Assembly: GCA_038046485.1 (NCBI GenBank)
Contig: JBBSWA010000035.1
Location: forward strand, 1-52,300
Direction: 5' to 3'
DNA: 52,300 nt
DNA from: JBBSWA01 sp038046485
GTDB taxonomy: Archaea > Nanobdellota > Nanobdellia > Woesearchaeales > SM23-78
Part shown: one piece after another, positions 33,901-42,484 of the stretch
How positions within the stretch are numbered: position 1 is the stretch's first letter
How the letters are laid out: every line of letters starts with the position of its first letter
Position numbers and translations under genes: made by a program
The notes under the pieces: generated by a model
Database searches by the model: none
What the model was told of the DNA's origin: nothing
Seen by the model: only the letters and a program-made list of their open reading frames with translations

Positions 33901-36662
33901 ACTGGCCTGCAAACCCCTATTACGACATTTTCATGTACAACCTCACTAGCGGAACTGAAACCAAAATAACCAGCCAGACCACCGCAACCTTCCCAAACAT
34001 CTATGAAAACCGCATCACCTGGCTGGACTACCGAAATCATGCTGCTTTGCCCGATAGTTGGGACGTTTACTTGTACGACTTGAATGACCATACTGAAAAA
34101 AGAATCACCACCCAACCCACAGTCTACTTTGGTTACACACCTGACATCTTTGCCAGTTACATCACCTGGGCTGACCAACGCAACGACCCCAACCGAAGCC
34201 CACCCGCTAACATCAACAAAACAGATATCTACATCTATGACCTAACAAAAAACCAAGAAACAAAAATCAGCACCCCCAACAAGACATGGAGCCCCACAAC
34301 AGATGGAAACTACGTAGCCTATGTTGGCAGGAATGACCTTCCTGGAGGTGGATTCACAGCCCTAACTATATACCTCTACGACATCCTGAAGAAGAAAGAA
34401 AGGCCATACATAGAAGTATCCCAAGGAACCTACGGCTTACAGCTACGCCAAGGAAACGTGGCTTATACCACGCAAATCTGCCAAGGACCCTGCATACCCA
34501 ACACAGGACAGCGACAAGAACACGTAAAAAACGTGAATACAAACATAGACAAAAAACTAACCACAGACAAACCAGACCACCTAAACCCAAGCATATGGAA
34601 CGATATAACCAGCTACACCCACTGGAACGGAAGTACGAATGCATACGATGTTTACTACCTAAATATAAGCCAGAACTATACGTGTGGCGACTGCAACGAT
34701 GACAACAACAGCATAAACCCAGGACAAATGGAGATATGCTACGACGGAATTGACAACAACTGTAATGGTTTAGTGGACGAAGGGTGCGTACCATTGATAT
34801 GCGCGAACAGCACAGACCTAGATAACGACACGTACAAAAGCAACTTCTACGAAGAAATACCTGTCTCAGAAGACCCAGCCCAACAACAAGACAGCGAAGT
34901 ATACAAAAACCTAATCGTGTATCGAGACTCCCGCAACGGAAACTGGGACATCTACTTATACGATATTTCCACGGGAACAGAAACACAAGTAACAACTGCA
35001 CCCACCCCAGAAACAGACCCCTACCTCTACAAAGACGCCATCGTCTACCAAACACAAGTAAGCGGAAGCAACACCGACATCTGGATGTACAACATCACCA
35101 ACAACACACACCGACAAATCACCAACCACCCAGGCCTCGAAGAAACACCCGTCATGTACGAAAACATCATCGCCTGGTACGACAGCCGAAACGGCACATG
35201 GTGGCCGACCCTCTTCGAAACAGGATACAACATCTACTACTACGACCTAAAAAACAACACGGAATGGCGCATCACCAAGAACGCCACCGCAAGCAGACGA
35301 ACCGGAGGACGATTCCTAAACATCCACAACAAACTCATCGCCTGGACGGACCTCCGCAACAACCAACACGACATCTACTTGTTCAACCTCAACAAAAACA
35401 ACGAAAGCAGAGTCACCAACGACAGCAACCTACAAGAAACACCCGACGTCTACCAAAACACGATCGTATGGAGAGACTGGAGGCTAGGAGGAATAGGAAT
35501 ATGGAAACGCACCTATATCCCGGGCACACAAACCTTCCAAAACGAAACCCAAGTCGTAAACAGCAGCACCGCGTATCGGCCAAGAATTAACGGCAACCGC
35601 GTCACGTACTACGACCAACGATACGAACCAACCACACTATCAGAAATATACCTCGCCGACACCCTCACCCAACAAGAAAAAAGACTCACCAAAAACAACC
35701 AAAGCGACATCTTCCCCGCCATAAACGGAGACATCCTAACCTACACAAAAAGCGTAAGCTACTCTCCCGCCAACACAGACCCCTACTACATCAACCTCAG
35801 CGATGAGGTTATTTGTGGAGACTGCGATGATGAGAATATGAATGTGAGCCCTATAGGAATAGAGAATAACACTTATGCTAATGGAACTTATAATTGGACA
35901 TGTTACGATGGAAAAGATAATGACTGCGATGGAAAAACAGACTTTGATGATGAAGGATGTACATTTGGGACTGTTTGCATACCAACCGAACCTGGAGTAG
36001 AGCTAACTTGTAACGATTTTATCGATAACGACTGTGACAATTTTTGGGATTGCGAAGACCCTGACTGCTTCAACGACCTAAGTTGCTCAGGCAACGCCAC
36101 TCTCCACGGTTTCGTCTTCGATGACACACAATGGCCAATCGACATAGCAATCGTTACAGGATTCCCACCCTTCAAACCCGTAGTCGCAACATTCACCAAC
36201 ATATTCGGATTCTACAACTTTACAGTTCCAAGTGGAAGATACAGCTTCAAAGCAGACAAGTTTGGATACGACCCAGACATCGACGAACTCATACTACCCA
36301 ATGGGACAGATATGGAACACAACTTCACACTAAACAACGCCACCTGCCACACGGATTGTACTAACTCAGAAAACAGGTGCAACAAAAACTGCGAAGGCTA
36401 CAAATACCAAGGAGACTCTTGCCACTTCAACAGTACCGAAGTAGCGAATGCCTGCCAAGACAAAAGACGAGGAACAACACAAACACTCGCCACCAACGAA
36501 AGCTACTACCTACTAGTCGACTGCTGCGAAGGACAACCCTACCCCGAATACAAACCAAAATTAACTATAGAAGGACCCATGGAAGACCTCTACAAACTAA
36601 CCTCAATAGTAAGTATTGGTGGAGACCCAGCTAAATTCCATGTAAACGTATGGAGAAAATAA
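30993..36662 (+). CDS. Giant surface protein: MopE-like linkers, four propellers, CPD-like domain
   Basis: A 1889-aa protein with an N-terminal membrane/signal segment (about 9-30) and a Gly/Cys-rich region. MopE-like metal-binding linkers of the form DGxDNDCDGxxDEGC occur near 31336, 32421, 33520, 34681 and 35811. Between them are four blocks of PD40/TolB-like repeats (NGxxDIYLYNITTxxxxQIT). A Cys linker and a carboxypeptidase-regulatory-like beta domain (36085-36340, NATLHGFVFDD to NFTLNNA) follow, then the tail ending GGDPAKFHVNVWRK. It is probably exported and Ca/Cu-binding. TATA ATATATATAAA lies 20-30 nt before the ATG. Its 3' part recurs in several truncated copies downstream. Confidence 0.8.
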   Translation: MRKKGVDLTLIAASLLLITSIFAISSFKNPTLFEGSITGAQIIKGGGGGSSCSLCPPAICYNSVVCSNKCGADQVCLPSLDICCDLCPAHAFTCVEKSQTPGGASPPADVCTGDGPEQCDGLDNDCDGIIDELCDKDVDAYCDGGMWYRKDNGEQNLTSKHGYQSFFPAANYPDIYESRILYVDNKTGKVGLYVNDINLSTDTLIYLGEISSDPGDGNKFKGAPSVEGGALWKDRIIWLNRTNFNTSSVDVWLSNTTNMQRWKLLTTRDSVYQPDVFENYAIVDTESPLTINLNTLQLINFTNPASPIIKNITTAFFAGWPHLHKELVVWEANATGMYQIYLYNITSGTTQQLTASGNNHRPDVYNNLVIWVTYDSTNANNGTVVLYNLTSGSKINITQAHPHYNARIHGGQIAYIENQNNLWNVYIYDIRTGTTGMVTNDTTLKQYLALHNRLVAWERPFSTHYRDLSSGPICLSGDCDDRNNTVNPAGTEDPTCNGMDEDCDGLVDEGCEPCLTAPDSDADNYKKDSYREEVASNTSYSETNSDTYQNLIVYSSNKNGNNDLYVYDTNTRKETQITDNFDIELNPRIYKDSVVYQASRSGNYDIYLYNITSKTERQITLNPSGQWRPAVYENYIAWIDGRNYDPLKDTWDVYLYDLTTDTETRVTQSATAFMSASTKPVDIFNNYIVWADQRNYPIMTSPPSADIYLYNITTRSEKKISQQSTHVYMPSIDGSYVAYNAYGGNIYLYDIQKDKETLLTVYTPPPGGVSIPISLRQQNVAYDSYEQNHQQLHVKDILTLTDKKLTLDSYDHYTSSIWQDLISYTHSSNAQDVYYINTSVGACGDCNDNNVSIKPGVNETCYNSLDDNCNGLIDEGCTPCSVALDSDSDSYKADSWEEKIASNNGLAYEDYSSTYKDAIVYQSDKTGYSQIYLYNTTSGTTTQITSYLSNHKYPRIYKEKIVYQDDRNHNWPANPYYDIFMYNLTSGTETKITSQTTATFPNIYENRITWLDYRNHAALPDSWDVYLYDLNDHTEKRITTQPTVYFGYTPDIFASYITWADQRNDPNRSPPANINKTDIYIYDLTKNQETKISTPNKTWSPTTDGNYVAYVGRNDLPGGGFTALTIYLYDILKKKERPYIEVSQGTYGLQLRQGNVAYTTQICQGPCIPNTGQRQEHVKNVNTNIDKKLTTDKPDHLNPSIWNDITSYTHWNGSTNAYDVYYLNISQNYTCGDCNDDNNSINPGQMEICYDGIDNNCNGLVDEGCVPLICANSTDLDNDTYKSNFYEEIPVSEDPAQQQDSEVYKNLIVYRDSRNGNWDIYLYDISTGTETQVTTAPTPETDPYLYKDAIVYQTQVSGSNTDIWMYNITNNTHRQITNHPGLEETPVMYENIIAWYDSRNGTWWPTLFETGYNIYYYDLKNNTEWRITKNATASRRTGGRFLNIHNKLIAWTDLRNNQHDIYLFNLNKNNESRVTNDSNLQETPDVYQNTIVWRDWRLGGIGIWKRTYIPGTQTFQNETQVVNSSTAYRPRINGNRVTYYDQRYEPTTLSEIYLADTLTQQEKRLTKNNQSDIFPAINGDILTYTKSVSYSPANTDPYYINLSDEVICGDCDDENMNVSPIGIENNTYANGTYNWTCYDGKDNDCDGKTDFDDEGCTFGTVCIPTEPGVELTCNDFIDNDCDNFWDCEDPDCFNDLSCSGNATLHGFVFDDTQWPIDIAIVTGFPPFKPVVATFTNIFGFYNFTVPSGRYSFKADKFGYDPDIDELILPNGTDMEHNFTLNNATCHTDCTNSENRCNKNCEGYKYQGDSCHFNSTEVANACQDKRRGTTQTLATNESYYLLVDCCEGQPYPEYKPKLTIEGPMEDLYKLTSIVSIGGDPAKFHVNVWRK

Positions 36663-36669
36663 AAACTAA

Positions 36670-39027
36670 TTAGTTAGGACCTCGCGTCCCATCACAACTC
36701 TCCCCAACAGCACTAAAATAAATCATTGCACCAGCAGGAAGAACTCCGTTAGGAACAGAAGTTGTAGTAACAACACCAGGAGCCTCTGCAATATCAGGTC
36801 CAACTATCTGAGCACCAGACAAATCCTCACTAACAGAAGCCATTAGATCATATTTATTTGTATCTGCACTATTATCAAAAGTAGCATCTATTCCACCAGG
36901 AGTTTTAACTATCTTAGCATTCTTAACAGGACCAGGAACAACATTAGGCTCGATAGAGACTTCAGTAGTGGAAGAACGCTGAACACCATCCTCAACAGAC
37001 CAAGCATACAAAGTCCACATGCCTACTGCAGCAGGATCTAAAGCTATCTGATAATTCGGAGATGTCAAAACACCACTATTTTGACCACTCGAACCAGTCC
37101 ACTTAAACTGCGGCGTAACACCCTGACAACGAGAGTTATACGTGGGTGTTCCTGAAAGCACAGCATTTGTACCAGTACATCCAGCTATCCCAGCAGGCGT
37201 AGACAAATCTGAAACATGAGGCTCTGCAACGACATTAATTACACGCTCCTGCTCGCACTCCGGACGCTCAAAATTCAAACGCGTACGCATACGAACACTA
37301 CCACTCGCAGTCACATCAAACGTATAAGTAGGGTTAGGCAACATACCTGTTGGTGGCGCAAAATCAGGGACCCAATCAAACAAAGAAATGCCACAAGAAA
37401 CACTTGAATTTGCAGCACCCTGCAAAGTAGCTTGTTCGCCTTTGCAGGCATGAACACCTGCAGTATCAGAGAAGAGGAGAGTGGTGATATCAGAGGGATT
37501 GGTATTACAATAAGGAGGACGAGTAGCTATGTCAGTAGCAGCATCTAAATCAGGAATGTCACAACTAGTATTCTCACTACACTCAGGATTGGCGACAAGA
37601 GGGGCTCGCGCCGTTGTTCTTAAAATAAGATATATCTGATCCCGAGAAAGACTTGGATTAACAGACTTCAAGAGAGCATACACCCCACCCACTTCTCCTG
37701 TCACAGCTGAGGTTTGACTGAAAAAACCACCCCCACCAGCCCAAACAGGATCATAACCAGCAAAATTAACATGGAGGCCCCGAGTATAAGGGTTCCTTAT
37801 TTCATTATTCCTGAAACTTGTAACTGTTAAACTATCAATACTTCCATTCGTATACCAAAATGCTCCAGGAAATTCAAATTGATTAGCGTTAGCGTCACCC
37901 CCTGCCATTACAAATCCTACTCTGCCATTGCCAGTGCTATCCGTTCTATTATAAAGATCAATTAAAGCATTAAGTTCCCCATTCGATTGCCCTGTGCCAC
38001 CATACGGGAAAAGAACTTCAAAAATTGGAACACCACCGTCTATCTGAGCTGTTGTATCATCAATCGCCATAATACGGTTGGCAACAGGAGCGCTTGCTGG
38101 GTTATTGGATATTTTTTTCATGATCAGTTTAACACTACTCGTCCAGTTAACCCCTGTCTGGTCTGCACCATAACCAAAACCTGCTAAAAGTACCCCTGTA
38201 CCATGCTGAGGATTTGTATCTGAAATGTTTGAATTCATATCAGCAAAGTTATAACTCAAGTCAGGATCGACTCTCCCAACAATACGTGGATTGGTTAGAT
38301 CAACTCCTGTATCAATATCTACTACATAAAAAATGCAGTTTTGACCACCATCTTGAATTGCTGCAGCAGTAACCCAAGCTGGTTGAGATTTAAGGTCCGC
38401 TCCGGACAGCCCTGGCACTCCGAGTATTGTCTGTCCAGTATTCAAATGATGCCACTCCTCTGATCTTGGAGTTGGCGCTAAATTATTAGCAGGGGGCTGG
38501 CTTGTGAAGTTTTGAACTACTGGACCTAATCCTGTCTCTACTGTGCCTGTTTCTGGAGTATACGTTCCTGAAAAATTAGCAACAGTATTCTTTTCAGCGA
38601 AACGAACCATCGGCCCTAGAGTTATGTGAAGCGCACTGATAACTGAGTTCACATCAGTGGCAGCATCGAAAGTCAGTAAATATATATTAGCACGTTTATC
38701 ACCCACTTTGGCCTTTGGAGTCAGTGGTTGCACAGCAGAAATTCCAAACTGGTTTATTAAAGCTTCCAAAGTAGCGTTTCTTGTCCTGATCTGAGTGGTA
38801 GGTAGCGAAGCATAAGGATTTTGAGGGCCAACATTCTGTGGCAACTCAAAAGGATTATCATCAAACTGCACAATAGCCTGTCCAGGCATATAGCCTAACT
38901 GTAAGGCTTGCGTTTCAATAGAAGCTTTTCCCTCTTTCTTAAGAGACCTTGGTTCACTTGCAAGGCCCAAACTAGCGCAGAGAGCAGTTACTATCGCAGC
39001 CAATCCTATTTCTCGTAGCGTTCTCAT
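36670..39027 (-). CDS. Subtilisin-family (S8) protein 1, altered oxyanion site
   Basis: A 785-aa secreted protein with signal MRTLREIGLAAIVTALCASL. Catalytic positions: Asp239 (VVDIDTGVD), His275 (NPQHGTG) and Ser440 (SQTSAVTGEVGG, in place of GTSMAAP). The oxyanion segment AAGN reads AGGD, so activity is doubtful. The C-terminal 300 residues are Cys-containing Ig-like repeats. Its stop is 8 nt from the stop of the giant surface gene. AAGGAG lies 7-8 nt before the ATG. It is a paralog of the proteins at 43041 and 48171 and shares their signal type and upstream element. Confidence 0.75.
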   Translation of the reverse strand: MRTLREIGLAAIVTALCASLGLASEPRSLKKEGKASIETQALQLGYMPGQAIVQFDDNPFELPQNVGPQNPYASLPTTQIRTRNATLEALINQFGISAVQPLTPKAKVGDKRANIYLLTFDAATDVNSVISALHITLGPMVRFAEKNTVANFSGTYTPETGTVETGLGPVVQNFTSQPPANNLAPTPRSEEWHHLNTGQTILGVPGLSGADLKSQPAWVTAAAIQDGGQNCIFYVVDIDTGVDLTNPRIVGRVDPDLSYNFADMNSNISDTNPQHGTGVLLAGFGYGADQTGVNWTSSVKLIMKKISNNPASAPVANRIMAIDDTTAQIDGGVPIFEVLFPYGGTGQSNGELNALIDLYNRTDSTGNGRVGFVMAGGDANANQFEFPGAFWYTNGSIDSLTVTSFRNNEIRNPYTRGLHVNFAGYDPVWAGGGGFFSQTSAVTGEVGGVYALLKSVNPSLSRDQIYLILRTTARAPLVANPECSENTSCDIPDLDAATDIATRPPYCNTNPSDITTLLFSDTAGVHACKGEQATLQGAANSSVSCGISLFDWVPDFAPPTGMLPNPTYTFDVTASGSVRMRTRLNFERPECEQERVINVVAEPHVSDLSTPAGIAGCTGTNAVLSGTPTYNSRCQGVTPQFKWTGSSGQNSGVLTSPNYQIALDPAAVGMWTLYAWSVEDGVQRSSTTEVSIEPNVVPGPVKNAKIVKTPGGIDATFDNSADTNKYDLMASVSEDLSGAQIVGPDIAEAPGVVTTTSVPNGVLPAGAMIYFSAVGESCDGTRGPN

Positions 39028-39124
39028 TATATCTCCTTATAACTTCGTCTATTAAATAAGGTCGGTTATAAGATGAGGTAAGATTCTTCCCTATATAAAA
39101 TTTTCCTTCATGGCTTAAAAATAC

Positions 39125-39146
39125 TTATTTACTATATAGAACATAA
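39125..39146. promoter_or_regulatory. Shared upstream element of protease genes, site 1
   Basis: TTATTTACTATATAG followed by AACATAA, about 98 nt before the protease 1 ATG and upstream of its TATA (CTATATAAAA, 39091-39100). Near-identical sites stand at 45425-45446 and 50478-50499. The core CTATATAG is palindromic, so it could be an operator or the TATA box of a plus-strand transcript toward the cassettes. Confidence 0.5.
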
Positions 39147-39777
39147 ATAATTTTATGTGTAGTTTACGGAAATTATTTCACTCTCCGACGTAGGCTGAGC
39201 CCACGTCAACCTAAGAATACTGCGCTAATTGGCTCGTCCTCTACACCCCCTCCTTACAAGCTACAAAGCGAAAAACAGATTAACCACCACAAACAAAGAA
39301 AAAACAATGACCACCAACACCACCTGCGGAGACTGCGACGATGACAACAACAGCATCAACAGCAACGCCAGCAACGAAAACAGCACCATACACCCAGGAG
39401 TATGCACCAACAATGTTGACGATAATTGCAATGGACTGATAGACTGCGCAGACCCTCAATGCAAAGACGATCCAGATTGTGATGTTACCAAACGCCTTTG
39501 CTCCAACGAAAAAGACCCCTTGTGCTGCCTAAGTCTGCCTTGCTGTGGCAACAAACAGGACGACGACACAGACAGAAAAACAGACTGCAAAGACGAAGAC
39601 TGCTTCAACGACCTAGCTTGCAGTGGCAACGCAACCCTGCACGGCTACGTCTTTGACGACCAAGGATGGAAAATTGACCTTGCGACGGTAACGGGCTATC
39701 CACCCTTTAAACCAATAGAGTAAAATTAAACATATAATTTAACAGAAAGTTTTATATACTAGCTTTACTTCCTAAAT

Positions 39778-40065
39778 ATGAGCTTGAAAAAGAAGATCAT
39801 CGACATCGAAGCTCATGCATTCCTACGAATGCTCGAGAGAGGAGCCGAATTCGGCCTCAACTACTACGAAACCAAACGAAGAGCCTTCCAAACTGCCCAA
39901 TTAGGAAAGACAGCAAAAAGAAAACACCTATCCAAAACCAACAAAACATACTACCAATACTTCACCGATGGCCTTTCCTTTTACATCCTATGCCAAGAAG
40001 AAGAGCTAGAAAAACATACTTCATGCCTAATACGAACCGTAATCATCGAAAAAGGGAGAGAATAA
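39778..40065 (+). CDS. Putative toxin of an MqsRA-like pair
   Basis: A 95-aa basic protein (HAFLRMLERGAEFGLNYYET, KHLSKTNKTYYQYFTDGLSF) with the size and layout of MqsR/DUF4258-type RNA-cleaving toxins. It is paired with a Zn-ribbon plus AbrB-like antitoxin that starts 1 nt after its stop. TTTATATA (39749-39756) about 22-29 nt before the ATG points to a leaderless mRNA with its own promoter inside the inserted block. The assignment rests mainly on the partner. Confidence 0.55.
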   Translation: MSLKKKIIDIEAHAFLRMLERGAEFGLNYYETKRRAFQTAQLGKTAKRKHLSKTNKTYYQYFTDGLSFYILCQEEELEKHTSCLIRTVIIEKGRE

Positions 40066-40066
40066 A

Positions 40067-40384
40067 ATGATAAACACCTGCATCAACTGCAAAAAACCCA
40101 TGAAAAAAACACATATCCCCTACAAAGGAATGCAACTCGAAGCCCTACAATGCCCAAAATGCAAAGAAAAAATATTCACCGAAACCATGGCCATGAAAGC
40201 CATCCACAAACTAGAAGCAGAACAACTCAAAAAAGAATACCTTAAAACACCCATAAAAATAGGAAACAGCTGGGGAATCACCTTCCCAAAAGACATGACC
40301 GACGCCTTCGAACTCGGAAAACCCAACACAAAACTCAAACTACGCCCCAACCTAGAAAAAGGCCAAATTACAATAACAACATAA
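40067..40384 (+). CDS. Putative antitoxin, Zn ribbon plus AbrB-like domain
   Basis: A 105-aa protein. CINCKKP (about 4-10) and CPKCKEK (about 29-35) form an N-terminal zinc ribbon like YgiT/MqsA. The C-terminal IKIGNSWGITFPKDMTDAFE is a swapped-hairpin AbrB/MazE-type DNA-binding domain. It probably binds the upstream toxin and its own promoter. Its stop codon falls on the junction where surface-cassette homology resumes, which marks the edge of the inserted block. Confidence 0.7.
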   Translation: MINTCINCKKPMKKTHIPYKGMQLEALQCPKCKEKIFTETMAMKAIHKLEAEQLKKEYLKTPIKIGNSWGITFPKDMTDAFELGKPNTKLKLRPNLEKGQITITT

Positions 40385-40425
40385 CGCCACCTGCCACACA
40401 GACTGCACCAACTCAGAAAACAGGT

Positions 40426-40483
40426 GCGCACAAGAATTGCACACAATTCTTGGCGTGCCAGCAACCCAAAAGTTGCTGAGCAC
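40426..40483. repeat. Bulged double-hairpin element, copy d, inserted in a gene
   Basis: Hairpin 1: GCGC, extrahelical A40430, CAAGAATT, loop, AATTCTTG, GCGT. Hairpin 2: GTGC, CAGCAAC, CCAAAA loop, GTTGCTG, extrahelical A40479, GCAC. Compared with paralogs at 36367 and 47156, which read GGTGCAACAAA and CGCTGCAACAAAG through this point, 56 bases (40428-40483) are extra. No target duplication is evident. Confidence 0.75.
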
Positions 40484-40787
40484 AACAAAGACTGCGAAGG
40501 ATACGAATACCAAGGCGATACCTGCCACTTCAACACCACAGAAAGCACCAATGCCTGCCAAGACAAACGAATCGGAACAACCCAAACCATCAATCAAACT
40601 ACCGAATGGTTCCTACTCATTGACTGCTGCGAAGGACCACCCTACTACCAATGGAAACCCCAACTCACCATAACAGGACCAATGGAAGACCTCTACAAAC
40701 TAACCTCCATAGTAAGCATAGGAGGAGACCCAGCCAAACTACATATTAATGTATGGAGAAAATAAAACTACCTTAAAAGAGGAATTT

Positions 40788-41387
40788 ATGCCCATATTTC
40801 CTGATGAAGAAGAGCTCCGCAGACGCCTTGCCCAAGAAGAAGAACAGCTCCTCCGAGAAGGAGATGAAGCATGGCGCAGAATTGTCACATCAACCGAATC
40901 AGGGAGATTAGAAAGAGTTGTTCAATCTACAACCTTGACAGAGGTTCTAAACGAAACATTAGGACATGAACAGCAACGGTTTAATCGAGTGGTTAATTTT
41001 TATACTCAGAGACTAGGATTGATCAAAGATGTAGCTGGTTTATTTTTGAAAGGTCCTGTCGAGTTAGTTTCTGGCCAAAAGGCAATTTTAAGTGGTTTAC
41101 GTACTTGGCTGACAGAAGCTGTAGACATGCTAAGTCGCGATGCGACTTATCTGGAAACTTGCTTAGAGACGTATCGGATTCCAGCACAAGGACCTGTTGA
41201 AGATCCAAATATCTTAAGGGGGCTAGAAGTTCGAGAAAATCTGATAGAACTCAGCGTGAAAACCTCTGAGCGAGAACATGAAACCTATCAAAGACTGTGT
41301 GACTGCTATAACTTACTTTTAAAAAAAATCTCTAAACAAAGAGAAGCTGCCCAAGGAATATTGGAAAAGTTATCTAGAGCGGCATAG
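40788..41387 (+). CDS. Hypothetical helical protein
   Basis: A 199-aa, almost fully helical, charged protein (PDEEELRRRLAQEEEQLLRE; EREHETYQRLCDCYNLLLKK), likely a coiled coil. No family is recognised. AGAGGAA lies about 4-5 nt before ATG 40788; the open frame runs back to 40749 over the end of the broken cassette, which is not a likely start. Base composition is more balanced than in the cassettes on either side. Confidence 0.5.
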   Translation: MPIFPDEEELRRRLAQEEEQLLREGDEAWRRIVTSTESGRLERVVQSTTLTEVLNETLGHEQQRFNRVVNFYTQRLGLIKDVAGLFLKGPVELVSGQKAILSGLRTWLTEAVDMLSRDATYLETCLETYRIPAQGPVEDPNILRGLEVRENLIELSVKTSEREHETYQRLCDCYNLLLKKISKQREAAQGILEKLSRAA

Positions 41388-41390
41388 TAA

Positions 41391-41897
41391 CTAAGAAGTA
41401 GAACACACAGATTTAAAATGAAGGTACACATCATCAACTATTTCCTCAATTGTTCTAGTCTCAGTATTAATGGATACTTCACTTACTACAGTATGCTGTA
41501 ATGAATTCCAGACAGGAACTACTCTCTCGACACCTCGAGGATAGGTTCTTCGCTGATCTCGTTCTATACAAATATCTAAAGGAGCCATTAATTTTATCAG
41601 AAGAGCTAAACCTGTAATGTTTCTTCGCAAGTGATTCATATTCCCTTCATAAAACACCCCTTCAACAACAGGGAGAGAACCCTTTTGAATCAACTGATTC
41701 ATCCTTTCAACAAGAAGAAAAGTACCTACGCGCTTATTCAAATAAGTGGGTTCCCCAATTCCTAATTCCCTTCTAAAACGATCAAACTCTATAAAAAAAG
41801 AAGGATAGCAATCAAGCGAAAGAAGATTACTGAATCTCTTTGCTACAGAGGTCTTCCCTACCCCGATTGGCCCACGAATAAGCACATAGTCAATCAT
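41391..41897 (-). CDS. P-loop kinase-like protein
   Basis: A 168-aa protein starting MIDYVLIRGPIGVGKTSVAK: Walker A GPIGVGKT (9-16) directly after strand 1, as in small nucleotide, shikimate or chloramphenicol-type kinases. A mid-protein VVEGVFYEGN may be the Walker B region, and RDQRRTYPRG a lid arginine cluster. The substrate is unknown. Its ATG overlaps the methyltransferase stop (ATGA), so they are translationally coupled. Confidence 0.65.
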   Translation of the reverse strand: MIDYVLIRGPIGVGKTSVAKRFSNLLSLDCYPSFFIEFDRFRRELGIGEPTYLNKRVGTFLLVERMNQLIQKGSLPVVEGVFYEGNMNHLRRNITGLALLIKLMAPLDICIERDQRRTYPRGVERVVPVWNSLQHTVVSEVSINTETRTIEEIVDDVYLHFKSVCSTS

Positions 41898-42460
41898 TCT
41901 ATTCGACGAGCAACAATCGAAGCCACCTCATGCCGTTTATCTTCTTTTTCCCCATTCCACTTATACGTTAGTTTCATTTTCTCTTCATAAAAAATAATAT
42001 CCCAACCTGAATACAAAGCCTTAAGCTCTCCAAAGTTAAAAAAAACTAATTTACTCTTATATAAATCTCCTTTAGGAAGAAAAGTAGATATGAAATTAAT
42101 ACCGCCCAAGATAGTATGTTTTTTCATACTCTGGACAATTTGAATACCTTTCTCCTTGGGGAGAAAATGCAATACATCCGTACAAATAATTGCACCAAAG
42201 TTCCTTGTAAAAGTAAACTCTCTCAGATCACAAGAAATAATTTGAAGACGATTAAAAAACGGCTTCGCTTTTTCCTGCAAATAAGATAATTTTTCACTAG
42301 AACTATCAACAGCAACAACATCGAGACCCTGCTCTAATAAGAAAAAAGAATTAGGACCATATCCACATCCCAAGTCCAGTGCAAATTCTTTTTTAGGGAT
42401 AAGATACGCAAAAGCAGAAAGTATAGACTTAGGGTTTGTTCTTCCTTTCATAGTATCCAT
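41894..42460 (-). CDS. SAM-dependent methyltransferase (TehB-like fold)
   Basis: A 188-aa class I methyltransferase: motif I ALDLGCGYGPNSFFL (about 27-41), acidic loop VVAVDSS, motif IV AIICTDVLHFLP. It resembles TehB-type small-molecule methyltransferases; the substrate is not known. It is the middle gene of a three-gene minus-strand group with the Cys-tailed protein and the kinase-like protein. Confidence 0.8.
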   Translation of the reverse strand: MDTMKGRTNPKSILSAFAYLIPKKEFALDLGCGYGPNSFFLLEQGLDVVAVDSSSEKLSYLQEKAKPFFNRLQIISCDLREFTFTRNFGAIICTDVLHFLPKEKGIQIVQSMKKHTILGGINFISTFLPKGDLYKSKLVFFNFGELKALYSGWDIIFYEEKMKLTYKWNGEKEDKRHEVASIVARRIE

Positions 42461-42484
42461 TAAAGAGAGATAAAAAAGAAAAAA

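Larger units (their letters stand above)
39307..40765 (+). pseudogene. Broken surface-protein cassette (MopE-CPD), interrupted twice
   Basis: A 5'-truncated relative of the 30993 gene. The first part, MTTNTTCGDCDDDNNSINSN to PPFKPIE, ends at 39723. Homology breaks at 39716, where a toxin-antitoxin pair (39717-40382) replaces about 150 bp of the CPD-like domain; homology resumes at 40383 (ATCHTDCTNSENR in the paralogs). A 56-bp double-hairpin element at 40428-40483 then shifts the frame. From 40491 to the stop the sequence matches the 51263 cassette with one difference in 277 bp. It has no signal peptide; the longer frame opens with TTG at 39229. Confidence 0.8.

Noticed and set aside
35198..35590. 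Long basic frames antisense to or overlapping the surface gene and cassettes (also near 45773 and 46295)
   Set aside because: They are shadows produced by the A/C-rich composition, with repetitive His/Arg/Gln/Thr content and no start signals.
31336..35960. CRISPR-like array or tandem DNA repeat in the surface gene
   Set aside because: The periodicity is at protein level (MopE linkers and PD40 strands); the DNA units are diverged and not evenly spaced.
30993..36662. Diversity-generating retroelement acting on the surface gene
   Set aside because: No reverse transcriptase and no short template/variable repeat pair with adenine-specific changes were seen.
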